A stretch of DNA of 32,684 nt from an uncultured Clostridia bacterium. GTDB taxonomy: Bacteria > Bacillota > Clostridia > Saccharofermentanales > Saccharofermentanaceae. Made by a program: the position numbers and the translations under genes. The stretch lies in contig CAMYXF010000017.1 in NCBI GenBank assembly GCA_947303185.1, forward strand, positions 1 to 32,684, read 5' to 3'. This document shows positions 16,701-23,661 of the stretch, piece by piece; within the stretch, counting starts at the first letter, position 1, and each line of letters opens with the position of its first letter. The notes under the pieces are model-generated. The model had not been told where the DNA came from. It searched no databases and saw nothing but the letters and a program-made list of their open reading frames with translations.

Positions 16701-17876
16701 TTATGCTGTCGGTCTTGGGTATCCGCACTCGCTGCAGAATTTTCCGGTAAGACCTTTAGTGCCGCATTTGCAGTCCCATGTCCCGTCGGGATTAAGTGTT
16801 GAACCTTCAGTTGAAACATCAGGTGCGGGCGCAGGATTTGCAAAGCCCTGCATCATGCCCATACCCATGAACCCGTTCATCGGCATCGGCTGCGGAACAG
16901 GTTCTCCAGCGTTATTTGCAGCTGCAATATAAGGATTAACAGTAGATACTTCGATATGTGCACCTGATTTAGTTACACATTCCCTGATCAGTTCGCAGAT
17001 CGTCTTATCGACTTCAGCTCCGCCCATTTCGCACGCGGTTTCACCGATTGTCCTCCTGATTCCTGTACAGCCTGTGAGCAGGGAATCGTCATAGATAATG
17101 GTTAGGGAAGAACTTGCGGAATAATCCATGGGCATCATGGATCTGTCGACAGGTATGCTCGGATCTCTCTGGACGTAATGCCATCCGGGAATGTTTTCCT
17201 TATCTGAAATCTCCTGGATCTTTGCAAAGATGTCCGATTCAACTTCCTTGCTGTCAGTCTGTTCGGGAAGGTTGCCTGCTTTCCTGTATAACTCGACAAG
17301 AACAGTCCCGTCCTTGCCCGGTATCTTACTGATCTTCTGCTTGGTAGTTACGTTGCTGTTGTACATCATTCCACTTGAGAAATGATGAGTCTCAACTGCT
17401 GTTACGGGACCGTGTTCTTCCTTTATCAAACGTGCTTCTTTTAAGTTGGGATATTTCTTTTCCTCTGATATGAGCGCTTCATTTGAAGCAGCAGTGAAAA
17501 ATGCTTTGCGGAATTCATCGGAAGCTTCTTTATATATGTCTTCAGTTCCTTCTCTGAAAGTTATTTCTGAAGAAGTACCGTCTTCAAATTTAAGCGTCAG
17601 GAAAGTGATGACATGAGTATGCTCGTCGTTGTAAATAACGGGAGCTGAGGGCGTTTTGCCGATCCATTCCGTGATCTTATACTTTTCGATGAGTGATCTG
17701 AAAATATCGATCGTTTTCTGTGTGAGTTTGAAGTGTTTTATTGAAACATCATTTGAGAATCTGGTGTTTTCCGTAATCTCAAGGTTATCTCCGGTAAACT
17801 GAATATCCGCATCGATGACCTGATCGATAGTCGGACTGAACATAATGAACTTATAGCTGATACCGGTGATGTTCAT
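16701..17876 (-). CDS. Unknown protein with C-terminal zinc ribbon
   Basis: 391 residues, not recognised. No signal peptide or membrane segment is seen. Most of the protein appears to be alpha/beta. Near the C-terminus comes a Met/Pro/Gly-rich flexible linker (around MNGFMGMGMMQGF) and then a four-Cys zinc ribbon, CKCG...CSECG, that ends the protein. A disordered linker plus terminal ribbon is a frequent layout in Clostridia. AAGGAG on the minus strand lies before the ATG. It is divergent from the ABC transporter and upstream of the acyltransferase-3 gene. Confidence 0.7.
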   Translation of the reverse strand: MNITGISYKFIMFSPTIDQVIDADIQFTGDNLEITENTRFSNDVSIKHFKLTQKTIDIFRSLIEKYKITEWIGKTPSAPVIYNDEHTHVITFLTLKFEDGTSSEITFREGTEDIYKEASDEFRKAFFTAASNEALISEEKKYPNLKEARLIKEEHGPVTAVETHHFSSGMMYNSNVTTKQKISKIPGKDGTVLVELYRKAGNLPEQTDSKEVESDIFAKIQEISDKENIPGWHYVQRDPSIPVDRSMMPMDYSASSSLTIIYDDSLLTGCTGIRRTIGETACEMGGAEVDKTICELIRECVTKSGAHIEVSTVNPYIAAANNAGEPVPQPMPMNGFMGMGMMQGFANPAPAPDVSTEGSTLNPDGTWDCKCGTKGLTGKFCSECGYPRPTA

Positions 17877-18000
17877 AGGCGCTCCTTAATTCCAATGCAA
17901 ATGGCTATAAAAATTCCAAAAACTGTAATATAGATACTTTACCTTCGTGATTATTATGGTATCATTCTTTGCTATATCTTGTGAAATGGGGGGAGACAGT

Positions 18001-19731
18001 ATGAGGGATAACCTTAAAAGAATGATAAGTTACTACAAGCCTTATCTGGGAACATTTTTCCTGGATATGCTTTTCGCGATCGTAGCTTCGGCGATATCTC
18101 TCGTAATCCCTCTAGTTGTCGGAGACATTACCAATGAGATTCCGAACCTGACAGCAGAAGAGGGCATGAGAAAGATCCTGACATTTGCAGTGATCCTCGT
18201 TGCGCTTGTCATAATCCAGTTCTTTGCGAATTATTACATCTCATATGTCGGTCACGTCATGGGCGCCAAGATGGAATACGATATGAGGGCCGAGATATTT
18301 GCGCACTACCAGAAACTCTCATTCTCGTTCTACGACGACCAGAAAGTCGGACAGCTCATGAGCAGGATCACGAATGACCTTTTTGAGATCACTGAACTCC
18401 TGCATCACGGACCCGAAAATATAGTTATATCTCTTATAAAGATAATCGGTTCGTTTGTGATCCTTACTTGCACAAGCGGTTATCTGACGATTGCCGCATT
18501 CATCCTTTTGCCTGTGATGTTTGTCTTTGCTTTTATCCTCAACAAGAGAATGCGCAAAGCCTTTAAGATGAACAGGGTAAAGATCGCGGAGATCAACACG
18601 CAGATCGAAGATAACCTCTCAGGTATAAGAGTCGTTAAGTCTTTTGCAAATGAAGAGATCGAGAACGAGAAGTTTAAGATAGGCAATGACGGTTTCCTCA
18701 AGGCGAAGAAGGCAAGTTACCTTAACATGGGTATCTTCCATTCCGGTATGACGGCATTCACATTCCTTATCAACATCCTGGTCATCGTTGCAGGCGGTAT
18801 TCTCATGAGCAAAGGACTCATCGAAGTGTACCAGTTTGTTACGTTCCTTCTTTACATCAACGTATTCACCGAGCCTGTAAGAACGCTTATTGATTTTACC
18901 GAGCAGTTCCAGAACGGTTACACGGGATTCGAGCGTTTTGTCGAGATGATCAACATTGAGCCTGACATCAAGGATAAGGACGGTGCAGAGCCTCTGACGG
19001 ACGTTAAGGGCGATATCGAATTTGAGGATGTCTCATTCAAATACAAGGAAGGCGCGCACAGAGTTTTAAGACACATCAATCTTGAAGTTCCCGCAGGCGC
19101 TTATGTTGCGCTTGTCGGTTCTTCAGGCGGCGGTAAGACTACCCTCTGCAGCCTTATACCGAGATTCTATGACGTAACAAACGGCACGATCAGGATTGAC
19201 GGCAAAGACATAAGAGACGTTACACTGAAGAGCCTCCGCGACAACATCGGAATCGTACAGCAGGATGTCTATATGTTTGCAGGTACGATCTATGACAATA
19301 TCAGTTACGGAAGACCGGGCGCATCAGAAGAGGAGATAATCGAAGCAGCAAAGCTTGCCAACGCACACGACTTCATCATGTCCCTGCCTCACGGCTATGC
19401 GACGGATATAGGCCAGAGGGGCGTTAAGCTCTCAGGCGGCCAGAAGCAGCGTATCTCGATCGCCAGAGTGTTCTTAAAGAACCCGCCGATCCTGATCTTT
19501 GACGAAGCAACGAGCGCACTTGATAACGAGAGTGAGAACATCGTTAAGGAATCTCTCGAAAGACTCGCGAAAAACAGGACCACGCTGGTTATCGCCCACA
19601 GGCTTTCGACGATCCGTAATGCCGAGAGGATCTTGGTCCTCACCGAAAACGGCATTGAAGAGAGCGGAACACACGACGAGCTCATGCAAAAAGACGGTGT
19701 GTACGCCTCGCTTTACAAGTTTAACGAGTAA
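18001..19731 (+). CDS. ABC exporter half-transporter (permease fused to ATPase)
   Basis: 576 residues from the chosen ATG at 18001, which has GGGGGGAG just upstream and starts MRDNLKRMISYYKPYL. An open frame reaches back to 17947 but lacks a binding site there. The N-terminal half has six membrane segments of the type I exporter fold. The ATPase half has Walker A GSSGGGKT (373-380), signature LSGGQKQR (from 477), Walker B ILIFDEATSALD and the H-loop AHRLSTIR. It would work as a homodimer; no partner gene is adjacent. The substrate (drug, lipid or peptide) cannot be inferred. Followed by a strong terminator. Confidence 0.93.
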   Translation: MRDNLKRMISYYKPYLGTFFLDMLFAIVASAISLVIPLVVGDITNEIPNLTAEEGMRKILTFAVILVALVIIQFFANYYISYVGHVMGAKMEYDMRAEIFAHYQKLSFSFYDDQKVGQLMSRITNDLFEITELLHHGPENIVISLIKIIGSFVILTCTSGYLTIAAFILLPVMFVFAFILNKRMRKAFKMNRVKIAEINTQIEDNLSGIRVVKSFANEEIENEKFKIGNDGFLKAKKASYLNMGIFHSGMTAFTFLINILVIVAGGILMSKGLIEVYQFVTFLLYINVFTEPVRTLIDFTEQFQNGYTGFERFVEMINIEPDIKDKDGAEPLTDVKGDIEFEDVSFKYKEGAHRVLRHINLEVPAGAYVALVGSSGGGKTTLCSLIPRFYDVTNGTIRIDGKDIRDVTLKSLRDNIGIVQQDVYMFAGTIYDNISYGRPGASEEEIIEAAKLANAHDFIMSLPHGYATDIGQRGVKLSGGQKQRISIARVFLKNPPILIFDEATSALDNESENIVKESLERLAKNRTTLVIAHRLSTIRNAERILVLTENGIEESGTHDELMQKDGVYASLYKFNE

Positions 19732-19740
19732 CAACAAACA

Positions 19741-19775
19741 TAAGGTCCTCACGGCTGTGGGGACCTTATAATTTG
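19741..19775 (+). terminator. Terminator after the ABC exporter
   Basis: TAAGGTCCTCAC (19741-19752) and GTGGGGACCTTA (19757-19768) form a 12-bp stem with one T-G pair and a 4-nt loop, followed by a T-containing stretch (TAATTTG). Confidence 0.8.
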
Positions 19776-19800
19776 TAACATTAATTTATATAATTTCTTT

Positions 19801-19827
19801 TTGACAATTTCATCTTTAATGTATAAT
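19801..19827 (+). promoter_or_regulatory. Promoter of the secreted repeat protein
   Basis: A perfect TTGACA (19801-19806), 15-bp spacer and perfect TATAAT (19822-19827). The leader is about 47 nt, with AAAGGGG at 19867-19872 before the ATG at 19882. Confidence 0.75.
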
Positions 19828-19881
19828 GAAACATTATGGGTTTTTCTCAATGAGCGTAATAAAAGAAAGGGGTTTTCCAAC

Positions 19882-21474
19882 ATGAAAACAGCAGGAAAAG
19901 GTTTATTCAAGATGTTGCTGGCATTTACAGTCGCAATCTCATGCCTTATTGGTATCGGGATGACGACTGCTGCAGCTGAGAATTATATCAGAGATTTTGA
20001 GTACAGCGGTGTTTATCACGAAGGTGATGAGATTTACATAACTGCACGAGAGCTCGGTATTCGCACAGCTTCTACTACTGTTGCGTTTGTACATAGCGAT
20101 GAGGTGCTTGTCGTTAGTAAAGAAGTGGATGAAGATGGATATGGAGTTTATGGATTTACCAGAGGTACTGAATTCATTGCGATCGAATCAGCAAAATGCT
20201 CATTCCAGACAGATGGAATATATTTTTTAAACGGTAATGGTTCTAATGATGCTCCGTATGAGTTTGCTTCGCACAGCCTTTTGAATGATGACCAAAGAGT
20301 TGTACAGGATATGATAGATGATCTTCCTGATGTTGACGATGTAACTGAAGGTGACAGAGATGTTATTGAAGCAGCAAGAGCTGCTTATGAAGGATTATCT
20401 GATAAAGATAAAGAATTAATCGATATCAAAAAGTTAAATGCTGTTGAGATTCAGATTGATCAGATTGATAAGAATAAAGCTGCAGAGGTTATGAAACTTA
20501 TCGATGCTATCGGTGATGTTGAGCTGACCGATGAGTGCATAGAAAAGATCAACGCTGCTTTAGATGCATACAGAGCACTTACAGACAAGCAGCAAAGCTA
20601 TGTGGAAAATGCAGATGATATGTATGCTGCAGAAGATAAATACTACAGCATGTTAAGAGAATCTGTTCAGAAGAAAGTGTTAGATAAGATAAATGCTCTT
20701 CCTGCTGCAGATAAACTCACCATAGAAAATTATTATGACGTTTACGATGCTGCATATGAATTCAATGAAATCTTAACAGAAAAAGAGCAGGCTGGTTTCG
20801 ATACTACTGCTAAGAAAAAGCTTGATGAAGCTGTAAAAACAATGTACTCATTGGCTTTGGAAGCAGGCGAGCAATTGCTTTCAGATTATGGTGCTGATTT
20901 AGAAGAAGAAACGTACAATGAACTTAAGAAAGTAGTTGATGCAGCTGCTGCAATGGTTGAAGCTGGTAAGATGCCTTCTTATGATGAATTTAAAGAATTG
21001 CTGTGGCCTGTTTTCTATGCAAGTTTCGAACTTTACGATATTTATAAAGTAATTGAAGGCGCTGACGCTGCATGGACTGTAGGCAGTACTGATTCAATCG
21101 TAATCAGGATCCTTCAGGCCGGTATCAAGGATAAGGCTTTCGATAACACATTCTTTAGTTTCGAGTATGCTGGAAGCAAGATCTATATTGACGGTGAGCT
21201 TACTGACAGCAAGTTCATTACGGCAGAAGAGGGAAGTGTAATCATTACCATCATGCCTGAGTTCCTTAAGACTCTTTCTACAGGTGAGCACACGATTACA
21301 GTATTGTTTGATAACGATGTAACTGTTACTTCCAAATTTACTATCAAGCCTGCTGCTTCTGTTCCCGCATCAGGTGAGTCCGTAAGCCATTATGTTATCC
21401 TCGGTATATCAGCAGTCCTCCTCGCAGGCGCTGTACTGACACTGAGAAAGCACATGGTTGACTCAGTTAAGTAA
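19882..21474 (+). CDS. Secreted, membrane-anchored helical-repeat surface protein
   Basis: 530 residues, function unknown. The start at 19882 gives a clear signal peptide (KTAGKGLFKMLLAFTVAISC, cleavage likely after TTAAA). A beta-type region of about 100 residues follows. Then come helical repeats of about 60 residues marked by ARAAYEGLSDKDKEL and LDAYRALTDKQQSYV, a FIVAR-like three-helix pattern frequent in clostridial cell-surface proteins. A second beta-type domain and a C-terminal membrane helix (YVILGISAVLLAGAVLTL) with a short basic tail end the protein. No LPxTG motif is seen. The central part has noticeably more A/T-ending codons (GAT, GAA, AAA) than its neighbours. Likely adhesion or wall structure; this is inference. 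Confidence 0.8.
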   Translation: MKTAGKGLFKMLLAFTVAISCLIGIGMTTAAAENYIRDFEYSGVYHEGDEIYITARELGIRTASTTVAFVHSDEVLVVSKEVDEDGYGVYGFTRGTEFIAIESAKCSFQTDGIYFLNGNGSNDAPYEFASHSLLNDDQRVVQDMIDDLPDVDDVTEGDRDVIEAARAAYEGLSDKDKELIDIKKLNAVEIQIDQIDKNKAAEVMKLIDAIGDVELTDECIEKINAALDAYRALTDKQQSYVENADDMYAAEDKYYSMLRESVQKKVLDKINALPAADKLTIENYYDVYDAAYEFNEILTEKEQAGFDTTAKKKLDEAVKTMYSLALEAGEQLLSDYGADLEEETYNELKKVVDAAAAMVEAGKMPSYDEFKELLWPVFYASFELYDIYKVIEGADAAWTVGSTDSIVIRILQAGIKDKAFDNTFFSFEYAGSKIYIDGELTDSKFITAEEGSVIITIMPEFLKTLSTGEHTITVLFDNDVTVTSKFTIKPAASVPASGESVSHYVILGISAVLLAGAVLTLRKHMVDSVK

Positions 21475-21499
21475 TCAGGATTTTAACTGAAATAAAATA

Positions 21500-21530
21500 G
21501 AGGCTGTCCTTTGGACAGCCTCTATTTGTT
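21500..21530. terminator. Bidirectional terminator between the surface-protein gene and tRNA-Leu
   Basis: GAGGCTGTCC (21500-21509) and GGACAGCCTC (21513-21522) form a perfect 10-bp stem with a TTT loop, flanked by A-rich and T-rich sequence on both sides. It serves the + strand gene and the - strand tRNA. Confidence 0.9.
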
Positions 21531-21535
21531 TGAAA

Positions 21536-21620
<85 letters not shown>

Positions 21621-21632
21621 TTATCGGCGACC

Positions 21633-21638
21633 ATTATA
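21633..21638 (-). promoter_or_regulatory. -10 element of the tRNA-Leu promoter
   Basis: TATAAT on the minus strand, 12 nt before the mature tRNA 5' end. No good -35 hexamer is found 16-18 bp upstream. Confidence 0.5.
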
Positions 21639-21678
21639 TCACTTTGATTGCTAAATATCATATTCATGTCATTAGCAT

Positions 21679-21740
21679 AGTAAAAATGAAACTCTATGAT
21701 AAGATTGTCGGGGAAGTCATAAGAAACTTTCATTTTTACT
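21679..21740 (+). repeat. 13-bp perfect inverted repeat in the leader of the M15 peptidase gene
   Basis: AGTAAAAATGAAA (21679-21691) and TTTCATTTTTACT (21728-21740) are perfect complements 36 nt apart. The right arm ends 1-3 nt before the AGGAG of the next gene, so a hairpin could affect translation initiation. Confidence 0.65.
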
Positions 21741-21753
21741 TAGGAGTTTATTT

Positions 21754-22743
21754 GTGTCTGAGAAAAGGAAGCGCAGAGAAAACATAATCACGGCCCTTCT
21801 TATCGCAGGAATGTGCATAGTTGTAGGCGGAACGATAATCTTTGTTATCAAGTTTTCGCGTGGCGGTGATGAGAATAAGCTGTTGTCGGCCGGAATGACT
21901 GAAGCAACAGACGTTTCACTTGAAAGCATGACAGATGTTGTAAGTACAACCTCTGCAGCCCCTGAAACAACGGCTCCCGAGACTTCTGAGACAACTGAAG
22001 AAACAACAGAGACTACTCCTGAACCCACACCGACTGAAGAACCCACACCCACGCCTGAACCCGAACCCGAGAAACTTACGAGTATCAGGAACTTAAGCGC
22101 GGGAACTGTCTTAAGCCGTGATGAGATCGATACGGATAACCTTTCGCAGTATTTCAATTCTGAGGAGATCGAAGAGGGCGACAGCGTTTATGAGAGAATC
22201 TACGGCCAGTCTTATGTCGATAATGACAATATCGATCTGAGCGATCTGAGATATCTCAAGATGCTTCACGTGAACTTTGACGGTGATTACCAGGTCGGTG
22301 AGATGATAGTAAATGAGCTCGTTGTTTCAGACGTTCTGGATATCTTTGAGACCCTTTGTGCAGAAGGCTATGAGATTTATTCGATGTATCTTATCGATGA
22401 TTTCTGGGCAGGTGATCCCGATGATTCGGACTGGTACTCGATCGAAGCAAATAATACATCATGTTTCTGCTACAGAACTGCTACAGGTTCCGGCAATCTT
22501 TCCAAGCATGCACTTGGCAGGGCGATAGACATTAATCCCCAGCAGAATCCTTATGTTACATACGATTCTGACGGTGATGCCCACTATTCTCATGATAATG
22601 CATCGGACTATGTATATGACAGATATGATGGCGATCATATGATCACTACAGACGACAGGGCATATGAACTTTTCATCAATTACGGATGGACATGGGGCGG
22701 TAACTGGTCGAGCCCCAAAGACTATCAGCACTTTCAAATGTAA
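21754..22743 (+). CDS. Membrane-anchored M15 family peptidase (VanY/D,D-carboxypeptidase-like)
   Basis: 329 residues from a GTG start with AGGAG 7 nt upstream. A basic N-terminus (KRKRREN) and one membrane helix (ALLIAGMCIVVGGTIIFVI, about 13-31) anchor it facing outward. A Thr/Glu/Pro-rich, wall-spanning linker covers about 65-107. The C-terminal domain has the M15 zinc pattern: KH252ALGRAID and a terminal DYQH326F, with WTWGGNWSSPKDYQHF typical of the M15_4/VanY-like group. Such enzymes trim D-Ala or cleave L-Ala-D-Glu bonds in peptidoglycan; which bond is not decidable here. The protein stops three residues after the last zinc ligand. Confidence 0.87.
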   Translation: MSEKRKRRENIITALLIAGMCIVVGGTIIFVIKFSRGGDENKLLSAGMTEATDVSLESMTDVVSTTSAAPETTAPETSETTEETTETTPEPTPTEEPTPTPEPEPEKLTSIRNLSAGTVLSRDEIDTDNLSQYFNSEEIEEGDSVYERIYGQSYVDNDNIDLSDLRYLKMLHVNFDGDYQVGEMIVNELVVSDVLDIFETLCAEGYEIYSMYLIDDFWAGDPDDSDWYSIEANNTSCFCYRTATGSGNLSKHALGRAIDINPQQNPYVTYDSDGDAHYSHDNASDYVYDRYDGDHMITTDDRAYELFINYGWTWGGNWSSPKDYQHFQM

Positions 22744-22762
22744 GCCTGAAGTGAAAAAAGAA

Positions 22763-22791
22763 TTGACTAACTGATTTTCACTTGATAATAT
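22763..22791 (+). promoter_or_regulatory. Promoter of the DeoR gene
   Basis: TTGACT (22763-22768) followed by GATAAT after 15 bp (22784-22789) or TAATAT after 17 bp (22786-22791). The ATG at 22798 is only 6-8 nt further, so the transcript would be nearly leaderless. Confidence 0.55.
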
Positions 22792-22797
22792 TTTGGA

Positions 22798-23574
22798 ATG
22801 ATAATTCCTGACAGAAGAAAACAGATCCTGGATATTTTGGAAGAAGAGGGCGAGATCAATACGACCGTCCTTTCAACGCGTCTTGGCGTTACCGGAGCTA
22901 CCATCAGAACTGACATCAGAGCCCTTGAAAGAGAAGGCGCTATCGTCAGATTCCACGGCGGTATCAAGCTTCCCCACAAGATGCCTTCCTACAGCGGCGA
23001 GAACTATATGGTCAGAGCCGTTACCCATGTCGATCTTAAGAATGCCATAGGTGCAAAGGCTGCAACGCTTGTCGGAAGCGGAAATACGATTTTCATGGAT
23101 GCGAGCTCAACGACCTTTCATATGATTCCTTACCTCAAGAAAGTTAAGGATGTAACAGTTATCACCAATGGTATCCATACTGCGATGGAACTCCAGAGAA
23201 ACAGCAATTTCAAGTCGATCATCATCCTGGGCGGAATGCTGAGACCGCATTCGGGTGCCATCGAGGGGCTTTCATCCAAAGAAATGATCGGAAGGCTTTC
23301 AGCTGAGTTTTATTTCGTTTCCGGTAACGGTTTTTCTGCCGATGCCGGACTTTCAGGTGATAATTTCTTTGAGCTTGAGCTTAAGAGACTTTGCGCAGAC
23401 CGTGCCAAAAAGATAGTTGCACTGATCGATTCGACCAAACTGGGTGCTGATTCTGCTTCTTCGTTCATCCCTGCCGAGAAGATCGATTATCTCGTAACAG
23501 ATTCCGGTGCTTCTCCCGAGAGCGTTGCTTTATGCCGTGCAAAGGGCATTGAAGTGCTTATTGCGGACGTTTGA
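22798..23574 (+). CDS. DeoR-family transcriptional regulator
   Basis: 258 residues. The N-terminal winged helix-turn-helix (about 5-57) has the family signature RRKQILDILEEEGEINTTVL and TGATIRTDIRALEREGAIVR, ending in RFHGG. The C-terminal DeoRC domain, which senses phosphorylated sugars in known members, shows IFMDASSTTFHMIPYL, VITNGIHTAMEL, IILGGMLRPHSGAIEG and ALIDSTKLG. No sugar kinase or transporter gene is adjacent, so the effector cannot be named. A separate promoter drives the next gene, which this regulator might control. Confidence 0.9.
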   Translation: MIIPDRRKQILDILEEEGEINTTVLSTRLGVTGATIRTDIRALEREGAIVRFHGGIKLPHKMPSYSGENYMVRAVTHVDLKNAIGAKAATLVGSGNTIFMDASSTTFHMIPYLKKVKDVTVITNGIHTAMELQRNSNFKSIIILGGMLRPHSGAIEGLSSKEMIGRLSAEFYFVSGNGFSADAGLSGDNFFELELKRLCADRAKKIVALIDSTKLGADSASSFIPAEKIDYLVTDSGASPESVALCRAKGIEVLIADV

Positions 23575-23613
23575 TCACTAATCGTTCGAAAATTCTGTTT
23601 ATTTTTCTTTTAA

Positions 23614-23622
23614 TGCTATAAT
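23614..23622 (+). promoter_or_regulatory. Extended -10 promoter of the pseudo-esterase operon
   Basis: TGCTATAAT at 23614-23622, the same extended -10 as at hisS. The -35 is poor (TCTGTT at 23594). A leader of about 33 nt carries AGGAAG before the ATG at 23662. The poor -35 fits control by an activator, such as the AraC protein in the same gene run, but this is inference. Confidence 0.6.
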
Positions 23623-23661
23623 ACTCGGATAAAGTCATTTTCTTTTAAAGAGGTTAGGAAG

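Noticed and set aside
17947..18000. Upstream start for the ABC exporter
   Set aside because: No binding site at 17947; GGGGGGAG directly precedes the ATG at 18001.
19801..19881. Upstream start for the secreted repeat protein
   Set aside because: The region is the promoter and leader; the ATG at 19882 gives a proper signal peptide and has AAAGGGG upstream.
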